From an uncultured Clostridia bacterium (GTDB lineage Bacteria; Bacillota; Clostridia; Oscillospirales; Acutalibacteraceae), in the NCBI GenBank assembly GCA_947625485.1, contig CANQOP010000004.1:29328-93327 (forward strand): a stretch of DNA of 64,000 nucleotides. Reading direction: 5' to 3'. The notes beneath the pieces are model-generated. The model did not search any database and was not told the origin of the DNA. It saw only the letters and a list, made by a program, of their open reading frames with translations. Made by a program: the position numbers and the translations under genes. Position 1 is the first letter of the stretch, and each line of letters begins with the position of its first letter. Of the stretch, positions 1 through 8,835 are shown piece after piece.

Positions 1-594
1 CACTCCGTAGTCGAACTCAATAGCGTCAACCCTGTGCCACTTGAGTCCGATTGACGACGCTTCAATTATCATAGCCTTACAGCCGTCGTTTACCATTTCG
101 CGCATAGCTTTCTGAATCTCATAGCTTTCGGGAGTGGTGTTGTCGGTCTTTAAAAGTTTGTCTCCGATAATAATGCCGAGCGTGCCTATTGTGCCGCATT
201 TTATTCCCGCGCACTCGAGAATTGACTTAATCATCGCAACGGTTGTGGTCTTGCCCTTTGTGCCCGTTATTGCAATCGTCGTGAGCTCCTTAGATGGGTT
301 TTTAAAGAAGTCTGCGCTTATGTATGCGAGCGCCTCGCGTGTATCAGCTACTTTTATAACTGTTACATTTTTATCGCCGATAATAATGTCGTCACTTACA
401 ATAAGTGCGGACGCGCCTTTTGATACAGCGTCTGAGGCGTACTTGTGACCGTCAGAGTTGTAACCCTTGAGACACACGAATGCCGTTCCGGCAGTGACCT
501 TGCGCGAGTCGTATATTATATCGGTAATCTCAGTGTGCAGACTTCCCTGAACGAGAGTGTAGTTTATGCTTTTTAAAATTTCGTTAAGTTTCAT
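1..594 (-). CDS. murE: UDP-N-acetylmuramyl peptide synthetase MurE, N-terminal part (cut by window edge)
   Basis: This is a cytoplasmic peptidoglycan ligase that adds the third amino acid to UDP-MurNAc-L-Ala-D-Glu. The 198 visible codons begin MKLNEILKSINYTLVQGS and run off the window. The N-terminal Mur domain has the DSRKV and VCLKGYNSDGHKYA segments typical of MurE. It is followed by the ATP-binding loop GTKGKTTT near residue 110 and the TTPES segment near residue 157. The ATG has AAAGGAT upstream at a suitable distance. A good reverse-strand promoter lies at 679-707, so this may be the first gene of a cell-wall operon. MurF and MurC/D share the P-loop, but the DSR and TTPES segments favour MurE. 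Confidence 0.9.
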   Translation of the reverse strand, partial: MKLNEILKSINYTLVQGSLHTEITDIIYDSRKVTAGTAFVCLKGYNSDGHKYASDAVSKGASALIVSDDIIIGDKNVTVIKVADTREALAYISADFFKNPSKELTTIAITGTKGKTTTVAMIKSILECAGIKCGTIGTLGIIIGDKLLKTDNTTPESYEIQKAMREMVNDGCKAMIIEASSIGLKWHRVDAIEFDYGV

Positions 595-678
595 AATTTC
601 AATCCTTTCTGAATAAAATAGGACAGGCGGGTTTGATACAGCGTTTGAAGATGTCTGTACCATATATAATATGAAAAT

Positions 679-707
679 ATTATACCAATATAGGAAAAAA
701 ATTACAA
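679..707 (-). promoter_or_regulatory. Predicted sigma-A promoter of murE
   Basis: On the reverse strand a -35 TTGTAA (702-707) and a -10 TATAAT (679-684) are separated by exactly 17 bases, about 85 bases upstream of the murE start. Confidence 0.6.
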
Positions 708-974
708 TACAAAAATATGTAGAGCAATTTGTACAAATGAGTGCTTAATGCCGCCAAAATAAGGCGAACATCGTTCTGATAAAATTATACTTTTGGTGGA
801 AAAGTCTATATTTTCAAAAGCGTAATAGTTAAGTTGCACAAAGTGTCTTTAGCGAATTTTACAGATTACAATGATTAAAATTATGCACTTTTACCAAAAA
901 CAAAATATTTATAGGTAAATATGCACAAATTTACATCCTTAATTTGATGTTTTAGACAAAAAGTACAAAGGTAG

Positions 975-1004
975 TTGTATTTTTATGTTAATTTGTGGTA
1001 TTAT
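975..1004 (+). promoter_or_regulatory. Predicted promoter of the alpha-glucan transport operon
   Basis: TTGTAT (975-980) and TATTAT (999-1004) are 18 bases apart and lie about 105 bases upstream of the binding-protein gene. The match is moderate. Confidence 0.4.
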
Positions 1005-1108
1005 TTATATAGTGTAATGAAGGCATAGTCCCCAAATGTATGCTTTCACACACGGCGCTTGTTAAAAAGTGCCAAATATCCATTATTTTTAGAAAGAGGG
1101 AATCACAA

Positions 1109-2455
1109 ATGAAGAAAATCGTTGCATTGCTTTTAGCTGCAATGATGATGGTTGCTGTTTTTGCAGGCTGTGGTGGACAGACGGGCGACAACGGCAGCGC
1201 ACCTGCAGGAGACAACAATTCCGTTTCCGACGACGGAAACACAGAAACAGGTTTTAACGTATCCGCTGAGGACTTCGGCGACGAGACAGGCGCATCCTTA
1301 AAGGTATGGGGTCCGTCCGCATATGCAAAGCTCCTCAAGCAGCAGACAGACGCTTTCGTAGATATGTATCCTGATCAGAAGATTAAGATCAAGATTGTTG
1401 CTCAGGGTGAGTCAGACGCAGGTACAAACGTAATCCAGGATCCTCAGGCTGCTGCTGACGTATTCGGATTCGTTTCCGACCAGCTTAACAATCTTGTAAA
1501 CGCGGGAGCTATCTCGCCTATTAACACAAGATACGCTGACGCTGTTAAGGCTACAGATCTCGAGGCTGCTATCAACGCTGCAACTCTTAAGAATCCTAAG
1601 ACAGGCAAAGATACACTCTACGCTTTCCCTGAGACAGGTAACGGCTACTACCTTGTATATGACAAGAGCGTAGTTTCCGCTAAGCAGGCTCAGAAGCTTG
1701 AGGACGTACTTGAGGCATGTAAGAAGGCAGGCAAGAAATTTATTATGGACGCTGGCACGGGCTTCTACTCCTGCATGTTCGTATTCACAGGCGGACTTTC
1801 ACTTGATGGTCTTGAGAAAGACGGTGTAACACAGAAGTTTAATAAGTACGACGAGAAAGAAGTAGTTGATACAATGAAGGCTTTCTCAACGCTTGTTCAT
1901 AAGTATGCAGGCACATTCTCAAGCCTTGCTGTTGATAACATTCCTTCCGGATTCGTTTCTACAGAGAAGAGAAAGTCAACCTGCGGCGCAGGTATCGACG
2001 GAACATGGAACTCTGCGGCTGACAAAGAAGCTCTCGGCGACAACTTTGGCGCGGCTAAGCTCCCGACAATCAATGTAAACGGCGAAGACAAGCAGATTGT
2101 TTCTCTCTACGGTTACAAGATGATCGGCGTAAACTCCGCTTCCAAGTATCCGAGAACATCTCAGATTCTTGCTTACTACCTCGCTTCAGAGGAGTGCCAG
2201 AAACAAAGAGTTCAGCAGCTCGGCTGGGATCCTACAAACAAAAATATAATTGATTCCGACGACGTTAAGAACGACCCCGCGCTTTCCGCTCTCGTAGAGC
2301 AGAGCCAGCACGCTGTTCCTCAGGTTAGTATCGGTAAAATCTGGGATCCGCTCGCAACACTCGGAAACAAGCTCATCGCTGAGGAGACAGATCCTGAGAA
2401 GTACGATTTTGCTAAACTCTTAAAGGACACTATAGTTAGCATCAAGGACGAATAA
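1109..2455 (+). CDS. ABC transporter sugar-binding lipoprotein (family 1, maltodextrin-type)
   Basis: This is an extracellular solute-binding protein of a carbohydrate ABC transporter, held to the membrane by a lipid. It has 448 residues. The start at 1109 is chosen because AGAAAGAGGG lies just upstream and a lipoprotein signal follows, with lipobox VFAGC and lipidated Cys21; a longer frame from 1040 lacks both. A Gly/Asp/Asn-rich linker of about 35 residues follows, then the binding domain with KVWGPSAY and a later GAGIDGTWNSA segment usual in family 1 proteins. It is followed by two MalF/MalG-type permeases and a secreted amylase, so maltose or maltodextrin is the likely ligand. No ATPase gene is present; these importers commonly share a distant MsmX-type ATPase. 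Confidence 0.9.
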   Translation: MKKIVALLLAAMMMVAVFAGCGGQTGDNGSAPAGDNNSVSDDGNTETGFNVSAEDFGDETGASLKVWGPSAYAKLLKQQTDAFVDMYPDQKIKIKIVAQGESDAGTNVIQDPQAAADVFGFVSDQLNNLVNAGAISPINTRYADAVKATDLEAAINAATLKNPKTGKDTLYAFPETGNGYYLVYDKSVVSAKQAQKLEDVLEACKKAGKKFIMDAGTGFYSCMFVFTGGLSLDGLEKDGVTQKFNKYDEKEVVDTMKAFSTLVHKYAGTFSSLAVDNIPSGFVSTEKRKSTCGAGIDGTWNSAADKEALGDNFGAAKLPTINVNGEDKQIVSLYGYKMIGVNSASKYPRTSQILAYYLASEECQKQRVQQLGWDPTNKNIIDSDDVKNDPALSALVEQSQHAVPQVSIGKIWDPLATLGNKLIAEETDPEKYDFAKLLKDTIVSIKDE

Positions 2456-2490
2456 TCCCTAAGTTAACCTAGAGTAATTTAAAAATAAAC

Positions 2491-2526
2491 TTACCGCGCG
2501 GCATGCTGTCGCGTGCCGCGCGGTTA
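2491..2526 (+). promoter_or_regulatory. Strong GC hairpin between binding-protein and permease genes
   Basis: The arms CCGCGCGGCA and TGCCGCGCGG pair perfectly around a 10-base loop, with no T-tract behind them. A hairpin here commonly protects the 3' end of a highly expressed binding-protein message or lowers readthrough into the permease genes. That role is inferred from position. Confidence 0.6.
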
Positions 2527-2664
2527 ATCAAACCGCATACAATGCGTTCGACGTTATCGTGTAGTTTAGTCATTTATTTTAAATAATGATTTTCAAACTG
2601 AGGGGAACAGGATAACGCAAATTAAAATTATTATTTAAACTAAATGAAAAGGGAGAGTGATTTG

Positions 2665-4167
2665 ATGAGATATATTGATTATATGCAGCTAAATCCTTTC
2701 CAGAAGTTAGGCTATAACCTTAGTCAGTTCTTCAAGAAACTACCCGGAAATATTGCGCGTTTCTTTAAGTTCTTAGGACACGCGATTGTAGCTTTCTTTG
2801 TTGGCATAGGCAGAGGTTTCGCTAACTACGGAAAAAGATTCGTCAAGGGCGATATCTTCGTTAAACTTTCATATCTCATCTTCGGCTGCGGCAATATCGC
2901 TAAAGGCCAGGTAATCAAGGGACTTTTGTTCCTGCTCGCAGAAGTTGCGTACATACTCTTTATGGTCTTCTTCGGAGCAGGCTATATTTCACTGTTTAAC
3001 ACACTCGGTACTATACCGAGCCGTGAATCTGTCGATGAGTTCGGCTTTACATATACCGAGTACGGCCACAACTCAATGCTTATTCTTCTCTACGGCGTTG
3101 TAACAATCGTAGTTACGGCTGTAATTTTAGTAATCTATATCGCTAACACAAAGAGCGCGTATAAGGCATACGAGACGAAGAAGAACGGTCAGCACCTTCC
3201 TACCTTTAAGGAAGAGATGAAGGAATTCTTCGACGAGAAATTCCATATTACTCTTATGTCCGTTCCTTGCCTGTTAATCGGTATCTTTACGATACTACCG
3301 CTCGTGTTTATGATACTTATTGCTTTTACGAGCTACGATAGACAACATTTGCCGCCCGGAAACCTTTTTACGTGGGTAGGCCTTAATAACTTTACCGACC
3401 TCGTAAACATTACTAAGGGCGCAAGAAAAGCTTACACTTTCGTAAGTCTGGCTCAATGGACAATAATTTGGGCAATCTTCGCTACATTCACGAACTATAT
3501 CCTCGGTATGGTTGTTGCCCTTATGATTAACAAGAAGGGTATCAAGCTCAAGAGCCTATGGCGTACGCTCTTCGTTGTAGTTGTTGCCGTACCTCAGTTC
3601 GTATCTCTTCTTCTTATGAACCAGATGCTCCAGGAAAACGGCGCTTTAAATCAGCTAATATCTTTAATTACGGGTCAGGAGTTCGCCATGCAATGGCTGA
3701 ACAGTACTGCGTTGATGGCTAGGGTCACGGTTATCATTATAAATATCTGGATTGGTATTCCTTACACGATCCTTATTACGTCGGGTATTCTTATGAATAT
3801 CCCTGCCGACCTGTACGAGTCCGCAACAATTGACGGCGCGGGTCCTGTGAAGAGCTTCTTTAAGATTACACTTCCTTATATGCTCTTCGTTACGACTCCG
3901 TACCTCATCACCAGCTTTATCGGAAACATCAATAACTTTAACGTTATTTACCTGTTGACGAACGGCGGACCGACGAAGAACACAGCTCTATATCAGGCGG
4001 GTGATACGGATATTCTTGTAACGTGGCTGTTTAAGCTGACTATGACTAACCAGGATTACAACCTCGCGGCCGCAGTAGGTATCCTTGTATTTATTGTTTG
4101 CGCTGGCTTGTCGCTTATCACGTTTAACCTGACTAAGTCCGCAAAAGACGAGGAGGCGTTCTCATGA
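2665..4167 (+). CDS. ABC transporter permease, MalF type
   Basis: This is an inner-membrane permease subunit of the carbohydrate importer. The frame opens at 2644, but the ATG at 2665 has GGGAGAG eight bases upstream and the earlier one has no ribosome site, so 500 residues are likely. An amphipathic, basic N-terminus of about 65 residues leads into several membrane segments before the core. The MalF-like extra N-terminal membrane and loop region is present, so the protein is longer than simple sugar permeases. The ATPase-contact EAA loop reads ESATIDGAGPVKSFFKITLP. Its stop overlaps the next start (ATGA), indicating translational coupling. Confidence 0.88.
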   Translation: MRYIDYMQLNPFQKLGYNLSQFFKKLPGNIARFFKFLGHAIVAFFVGIGRGFANYGKRFVKGDIFVKLSYLIFGCGNIAKGQVIKGLLFLLAEVAYILFMVFFGAGYISLFNTLGTIPSRESVDEFGFTYTEYGHNSMLILLYGVVTIVVTAVILVIYIANTKSAYKAYETKKNGQHLPTFKEEMKEFFDEKFHITLMSVPCLLIGIFTILPLVFMILIAFTSYDRQHLPPGNLFTWVGLNNFTDLVNITKGARKAYTFVSLAQWTIIWAIFATFTNYILGMVVALMINKKGIKLKSLWRTLFVVVVAVPQFVSLLLMNQMLQENGALNQLISLITGQEFAMQWLNSTALMARVTVIIINIWIGIPYTILITSGILMNIPADLYESATIDGAGPVKSFFKITLPYMLFVTTPYLITSFIGNINNFNVIYLLTNGGPTKNTALYQAGDTDILVTWLFKLTMTNQDYNLAAAVGILVFIVCAGLSLITFNLTKSAKDEEAFS

Positions 4168-5018
4168 TAAAAAGCTTTAAATTAAGACGTACTCTTGCGA
4201 ATACATTTATTTATGTATTGCTTGCCGTATTAGGTCTTATCTGGATTTCTCCTCTTGTATACCTTGTTATTCAATCTTTCTCGGGCGATAAGACAATAAT
4301 TCCGCAGACGCTCTTCCCGGAAGCATTCACGTTTGATAACTATATCAAGCTGTTCACGAACACTTCCGAGCTTAACTTCCCGAGATGGTATCTCAACACC
4401 TTTGTTGTTGCTATATTTAGCTGCATCATATCGACGGTTTCCGTTCTTATGGTGGCGTACGCGTTCTCGCGTCTCCGCTTTAAGTCCCGTAAAAAGTTTA
4501 TCAACGTCGGTATGATTCTCGGTATGTTCCCGGGCTTTATGACAATGATTGCAATTTACTACCTCTTGAAGGCGATGGGTCTTACTCAGACTCTCGTTGC
4601 TCTCGTTATCTGTTACAGCGCGGGCGCGGGTCTGGGCTTCCAGATTTCAAAGGGCTTCTTCGATACGATTCCGAGGGCTCTTGACGAGGCGGCGACTATC
4701 GACGGCGCTACCAAAAACCAGATTTTCTGGAAGATTATTCTTCCTATGTCTAAACCAATCGTAGTTTATACGGTTCTCACCTCATTTATCGGACCTTGGA
4801 CAGACTTTATTCTTGCCAAGATTATTATGGGAGACGCGCGTGAAAACTATACGGTTGCTATCGGACTTCAGCTGATGATTAGCAACGACTTCAGAGCAAG
4901 ATACTTTAAGATGTTCCTCTCAGGTTCTGTACTCGTAGCTGTTCCGGTTACACTCCTGTTCCTAAAGATGCAGAGCTACTACGTTGAAGGCGTAACTGCC
5001 GGCGGCGTAAAGGGTTAA
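4164..5018 (+). CDS. ABC transporter permease, MalG type
   Basis: This is the second permease subunit, 284 residues and about six membrane segments, the usual MalG size. The EAA loop reads DEAATIDGATKNQIFWKIILP near residue 180. AGGAGG at 4151-4156 sits inside the end of the preceding permease gene and the two frames overlap by four bases, so the two subunits are probably made in equal amounts. A terminator follows at 5042. The amylase behind it may therefore be expressed by readthrough or from its own promoter. Confidence 0.9.
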   Translation: MIKSFKLRRTLANTFIYVLLAVLGLIWISPLVYLVIQSFSGDKTIIPQTLFPEAFTFDNYIKLFTNTSELNFPRWYLNTFVVAIFSCIISTVSVLMVAYAFSRLRFKSRKKFINVGMILGMFPGFMTMIAIYYLLKAMGLTQTLVALVICYSAGAGLGFQISKGFFDTIPRALDEAATIDGATKNQIFWKIILPMSKPIVVYTVLTSFIGPWTDFILAKIIMGDARENYTVAIGLQLMISNDFRARYFKMFLSGSVLVAVPVTLLFLKMQSYYVEGVTAGGVKG

Positions 5019-5041
5019 TAGCCCGAATAAATTAAACCTTT

Positions 5042-5069
5042 AAGGGCGGCTTTTCAGTCGCCCTTTTAT
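5042..5069 (+). terminator. Rho-independent terminator after the permease genes
   Basis: The arms AAGGGCG and CGCCCTT are followed by TTATTATT. The terminator lies between the MalG-type gene and the amylase gene. Confidence 0.75.
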
Positions 5070-5134
5070 TATTAAATTAATACAGAATATAAGACTTCGG
5101 TTTAACCATAACACCCTGAAACGGAGTGATAACT

Positions 5135-6814
5135 ATGAAAAAAACGGCTTTCAAAATATTATTAGTATTTCTGATTTTGACAATAACTGCCTCTTGCATT
5201 TCGCTTTGCGCGTGCTCGGTCAACATTAATTTGATTGACGATCCTGTTTCAAAGCTGAAGGCTGACGCGTCTTCCGATAAATACCGAAACTACTACGAGA
5301 TTTTTGTAGGCTCTTTTGCGGACAGCGACGGCGACGGCTCGGGAGATTTACAGGGTATAATTGACAAGCTGGACTATCTGAACGACGGCGACCCGAACGG
5401 CGGTAACGACCTCGGTGTTGACGGTATATGGCTCACGCCGATTATGCCCTCGCACTCATATCATAAGTATGATGTAGAGGACTATTTCGACATAGATGAG
5501 AAATTCGGGACAATAAAGGACTTTGACAAGCTGGTTAAGGAGTGTCATAAGCGCGGAATAAAAATAATTATCGACCTTGTCCTGAATCACAGCTCCTCAA
5601 CTCACCCGATGTTTGAGAGCGCTGTTTCGGAGATTGAGCAGGACGGAAAGCCGGGTAAAAACGCGCAGTATTACGAAATCAAAAAGTACAAAAACGACCC
5701 GGGACAGGGCTACACGGAAATTGCAGACGGCTACTACTATGAGTCGAATTTTTCAGTCTATATGCCTGAGTGGAATTTAAGCAAGGAATGCACGCGGGAC
5801 TATTTTAAGAAAATCGCGGAATTCTGGCTTAAAGAACACGGCGTTGACGGCTTTAGACTTGACGCCACGCGCTATTACACCAACAGTCACACAAACGGTG
5901 CGGAATTCCTCAAGTGGTTTTACAATGAATCAAAGAAAATTAAGCCTGATGTGTATATGGTCGGCGAAAATTGGACGAGCAACTCCGAAATTTGTGATAT
6001 GTACGAATCGGGCATAGACAGCTTTTTCGCTTTCGGTTACGCGGATTCGACGGGTGGTTTTGTGAATGCGGTCCGTACCGAAAGCGCGGGTAATCTCGTA
6101 AGCTCCGTGAAAAATTACGAAAAGAATGCCAAAAGCGTAAATCCGAACGCCATAAACTCCTACTTCCTTTCAAATCACGACCAAAAACGAAGCGCAAACT
6201 TTATCAGAATCGCGGGTGAGGCAGGAACAAAAATGGCGGCTGCTATGTATATGCTTATGCCCGGCAACTCCTTTATTTACTATGGAGAGGAAATCGGTCA
6301 GACGCAGGAAATTGAGCAGAATGACGACGAGTACAAGCGCGAGCCGATGATATGGGACATCGAAAATCTTCCTGATATTGTCGTAAACGGAAAGGCTATG
6401 GCAGACGCCGAACACGCGTCCTACGGCGGAGTGGAACAGCAGATGGACGACGAAAATTCAATTCTCAGTTTTTATAAGCGCATTATCAAAATCAAGAATC
6501 AAAATCCGCTTATAGCCAGAGGGGAGATTTCCGAGTATGAACTCGACGACCCGAGTTTGTGTTCGTATGTGCTCAGCGATAAGAGCGACAAAAATAAGAT
6601 AGCAGTAATCCACAATTTGAGCAAAACAGAGACAAAAACTGCGCAGATAAAGGAGAGCGGCGCAAAGCTTCGCGGTTATCTCGTTGCGTCAAACGGAACG
6701 GACGAGCAGGGTAATGTTCATAACGACAGCGTTAAACTGAGTGGAGATACTCTCACTCTTCCGCCGTATTCGACAGCGGTGATTTTGCTCGTGGGAGAAA
6801 GCGGAAATGACTGA
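5135..6814 (+). CDS. Secreted alpha-amylase family lipoprotein (GH13)
   Basis: This glycoside hydrolase most likely cleaves alpha-1,4-glucan outside the cell. The ATG at 5135 has CGGAG six to seven bases upstream; an in-frame GTG at 5126 overlaps that site. A signal segment ends in cysteines at residues 21, 25 and 27, so lipid attachment is probable. The four GH13 signatures are intact: DLVLNHSS (147-154), GFRLDATR with nucleophile Asp243, VGENW with acid Glu278, and LSNHDQ with Asp349. A beta-sandwich C-terminal domain ends the 560-residue protein. It follows a maltodextrin-type importer, which would take up its products. The exact substrate (starch, pullulan or oligosaccharide) cannot be read from sequence. 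Confidence 0.88.
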   Translation: MKKTAFKILLVFLILTITASCISLCACSVNINLIDDPVSKLKADASSDKYRNYYEIFVGSFADSDGDGSGDLQGIIDKLDYLNDGDPNGGNDLGVDGIWLTPIMPSHSYHKYDVEDYFDIDEKFGTIKDFDKLVKECHKRGIKIIIDLVLNHSSSTHPMFESAVSEIEQDGKPGKNAQYYEIKKYKNDPGQGYTEIADGYYYESNFSVYMPEWNLSKECTRDYFKKIAEFWLKEHGVDGFRLDATRYYTNSHTNGAEFLKWFYNESKKIKPDVYMVGENWTSNSEICDMYESGIDSFFAFGYADSTGGFVNAVRTESAGNLVSSVKNYEKNAKSVNPNAINSYFLSNHDQKRSANFIRIAGEAGTKMAAAMYMLMPGNSFIYYGEEIGQTQEIEQNDDEYKREPMIWDIENLPDIVVNGKAMADAEHASYGGVEQQMDDENSILSFYKRIIKIKNQNPLIARGEISEYELDDPSLCSYVLSDKSDKNKIAVIHNLSKTETKTAQIKESGAKLRGYLVASNGTDEQGNVHNDSVKLSGDTLTLPPYSTAVILLVGESGND

Positions 6815-7112
6815 TTTTGAGCGCAGGGTTTATGAGCTTGTCAAGCAGGTTCCCGAGGGAATGGTCACGACCTACGGCGATATAGCGAGAGCGCTCGGCA
6901 ACCGCCGAATGTGCAGGGCAGTAGGCAACGCTCTGCACAAAAACCCCTATGAGGGGATTGTTCCCTGTCACCGCGTTGTGAATTCCGAGGGCAGGCTTGC
7001 CGATGCGTTTGCTTTCGGCGGAAGCCACATACAGAAGGAGCGCCTTGAGAGCGAGAACGTTGAGGTGGTTGACTTGCGCGTTAATTTGGAAGTGTACAGA
7101 TATATTTTTTAA
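6807..7112 (+). CDS. MGMT-family protein (O6-alkylguanine-DNA alkyltransferase C-terminal domain only)
   Basis: This 101-residue protein consists of just the winged-helix catalytic domain of methylguanine-DNA methyltransferase. The active-site motif PCHRV is present with Cys54, so it could accept an alkyl group. Alkyltransferase-like proteins of similar size have Trp in place of this Cys. The arginine-finger helix CRAVGNALHKNP (36-47) is also intact. The N-terminal domain of full Ada/Ogt proteins is missing. It overlaps the amylase gene by eight bases, which implies co-translation, though no functional link is obvious. A hairpin terminator follows at 7220. Confidence 0.82.
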   Translation: MTDFERRVYELVKQVPEGMVTTYGDIARALGNRRMCRAVGNALHKNPYEGIVPCHRVVNSEGRLADAFAFGGSHIQKERLESENVEVVDLRVNLEVYRYIF

Positions 7113-7385
7113 TTGACAGAATGATAATACTATAAAATGGGAAGCGAAAGCTAACGCCACATAGGGCAGTAATTTAAAACAACATTCAAATACAACCAAA
7201 CATGCGTTAGCAAAAACATAAGACAGCATAGAAGGCAAAATGCTTTCTGTGCTGTCTTTCTTTATGTTTGTTTAAAATCACATATTCGTCAAATGGGAGT
7301 CTCTTTGCTGCAATTCAGGCAAAGAATGCCGAACGATATGTGAGAAAATACTACATAGCGATTGATAATTTTGAATAAGGGATAC
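7113..7385. other. Intergenic region with nested inverted repeats, no gene seen
   Basis: Besides the terminator at 7220-7266, this interval contains an inverted pair CACATAT/ATATGTG (about 7279-7342) enclosing a second one, CTTTGC/GCAAAG. No open frame with a ribosome site was found. It forms the downstream edge of the TetR-led cluster and could be an insertion scar. Confidence 0.4.
7220..7266 (+). terminator. Hairpin terminator between MGMT gene and reverse-strand cluster
   Basis: AAGACAGCATAGAA pairs with TTCTGTGCTGTCTT and is followed by TCTTTATGTTTG. It may serve both strands. Confidence 0.65.
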
Positions 7386-8060
7386 TTAGTTAATTTCAAG
7401 CCCGTTTGCCCACGCAAGTACATCATCAGCGGAAGCATCGGCGGCAAAACGGTGTCCGTCAAGCCATACGGCTCCGCCTGTGGAGGACCGCAGCGCCGAA
7501 TCGCTGCTGCCGAATCCGCTGCTCGCGGAGGTACAGAACGCTGCTAAGGTCTTGCCTGAGAAATCATAGCTCTCGATAAAGGTGCTCATGATCTTCGGCG
7601 CTTTGCCCCACCAGATAGGATACCCGATGAACACGACATCATATTGTTTCATATTCTCCACAGAGCCGGAAATCGGGGGACGGGCGTCGGGATCGTCATT
7701 TTCCACGGATGCGCGGCTTTTGGAATTTCCGTAGTCCAGGTCCTCGTCTGTATAGGGCTGTTTCGGCACGATTTCATAAAGGTCGGCGCCGAGACCGTCC
7801 GCTAACTTCCGCGCTATGCCCTCGGTATTTTTGGTTGCGGAAAAGTATGCCACAAGTATGTTACTTTTCTCCGACTCCTTATACGGCTCGGAAGAAGAAC
7901 CATCAGGGTTTGATTTCGGCGTTTTGGATTCTTCCGTGGTTTCTTGCAAAGATTCGGTGCTTGTGCCATTTTCCGCCGTTTTATTGCCTCCGCCGCAAGC
8001 GGCAAGGGACAGCAACATAGCGGTCGCCAGCAAAATCGTTACAATCTTTTTCATTTTCAT
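7386..8060 (-). CDS. Flavodoxin-domain lipoprotein
   Basis: This is a membrane-anchored flavodoxin of 224 residues. A signal peptide ends in the lipobox LAAC with Cys22, then a Ser/Thr/Glu-rich linker runs to about residue 65. The flavodoxin domain starts NILVAYFSATKNTEGIA, which forms the FMN phosphate loop, and has GYPIWWGKAPKIM around residue 150. It is close to the soluble flavodoxin at 9859-10344 (shared SYDFSGK and SGFG segments), so one probably arose by duplication. It is the last gene of the TetR-led cluster and overlaps the preceding gene by four bases. A role in extracytoplasmic electron transfer or quinone reduction is inferred. Confidence 0.82.
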   Translation of the reverse strand: MKMKKIVTILLATAMLLSLAACGGGNKTAENGTSTESLQETTEESKTPKSNPDGSSSEPYKESEKSNILVAYFSATKNTEGIARKLADGLGADLYEIVPKQPYTDEDLDYGNSKSRASVENDDPDARPPISGSVENMKQYDVVFIGYPIWWGKAPKIMSTFIESYDFSGKTLAAFCTSASSGFGSSDSALRSSTGGAVWLDGHRFAADASADDVLAWANGLEIN

Positions 8061-8812
8061 TTCAAATCTCCATATTGTTTATTATCTACAGGCTCGAGCC
8101 ACTCGTTAGAGCTGTTTTCTCCGGGCACTTCAACGGCAAGATGAGAAAACCAGCTATCCGGCGCGGCTCCGTGCCAATGCTTAACTCCCGCGGGAATGTT
8201 TACGCAGTCTCCCGGTTCCATCTTCACGGCATCCTTGCCCCACTCCTGATAGTAACCGCGTCCGCCGACGCAGATTAGGATTTGTCCGCCGCCCTTGTCG
8301 GCGCGGTGGATATGCCAGTTGTTTCGGCAGCCCGGCTCAAAGGTCACATTGAAGATACCCACCTGCTCTTTTGATATAGGGGCGAGATAACTCTGCCCCG
8401 TGAAATACTGCGCGAAGCCGTCATTGGGCGCGCCGATGGGGAAAAGAATCGTGTTCTGATATTTGTCCTTTTCTGTCAGCTGAGGCTCAACTTCTTTCCA
8501 TACGTCTTTCGCCAAACGGAACACCGCCCATGCTTTCGGCCAGCCCACATAGAATCCAACGTGGGTCACGATGGCGGCGATTTCCGCACGGGTCACACCG
8601 TGAGCCTTTGCGTTTTCGAGGTGGTACACCAGAGAGGAATCCGTGACCCCGGAGGACATCAGCGCCACGACGGTTAGGACGCATCGGGTTTTTAAGTCAA
8701 TGTCTTGGTTGTTCCAATTTTCGCCAAAGAGAATGTCATCGTTGAAATGCGCGAAATCAGGCGCGAAGTCGCCAAGCTGATTTCTGCCGGCGGTTTGAGT
8801 GATTTTTTCCAT
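8057..8812 (-). CDS. Carboxymuconolactone decarboxylase-like / cupin two-domain protein
   Basis: The protein has 251 residues. The N-terminal half (about 10-115) is a CMD/AhpD-like helical domain with KTRCVLTVVALM and the GVTRAEIAAIVTHV segment; only one cysteine is present, not the AhpD CxxC pair. The C-terminal half is a cupin with metal-ligand motifs HIHRADKGGGQILICVGG and PGDCVNIPAGVKHWHGA. Such fusions recur in Firmicute and proteobacterial redox clusters together with aldo/keto reductases and flavodoxins. The catalysed reaction is unknown. It sits 23 bases behind the aldo/keto reductase and overlaps the flavodoxin lipoprotein, so the genes are co-transcribed. Confidence 0.85.
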   Translation of the reverse strand: MEKITQTAGRNQLGDFAPDFAHFNDDILFGENWNNQDIDLKTRCVLTVVALMSSGVTDSSLVYHLENAKAHGVTRAEIAAIVTHVGFYVGWPKAWAVFRLAKDVWKEVEPQLTEKDKYQNTILFPIGAPNDGFAQYFTGQSYLAPISKEQVGIFNVTFEPGCRNNWHIHRADKGGGQILICVGGRGYYQEWGKDAVKMEPGDCVNIPAGVKHWHGAAPDSWFSHLAVEVPGENSSNEWLEPVDNKQYGDLK

Positions 8813-8835
8813 TTTGTTTTTCCTCCTGTATTTTC

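Larger units (their letters stand above)
595..1108. other. Divergent intergenic region, AT-rich
   Basis: This stretch separates murE (reverse) from the sugar-binding protein gene (forward). It is AT-rich and I see no convincing gene. It holds a promoter for each flank. No clear LacI-type or CcpA operator was recognised in it, although the downstream transport genes would be expected to be sugar-regulated. Confidence 0.6.

Noticed and set aside
134..448. Forward ORF of 104 residues inside murE
   Set aside because: It is the antisense shadow of the well-supported murE frame and has no ribosome site.
6807..7112. Alkyltransferase-like (ATL) protein lacking the active cysteine
   Set aside because: The motif is PCHRV with the Cys present, so it is an MGMT-type domain and not an ATL protein.
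7113..7136. Promoter TTGACA...TATAAA after the MGMT gene
   Set aside because: The spacer is only 12 bases, too short for sigma-A recognition.
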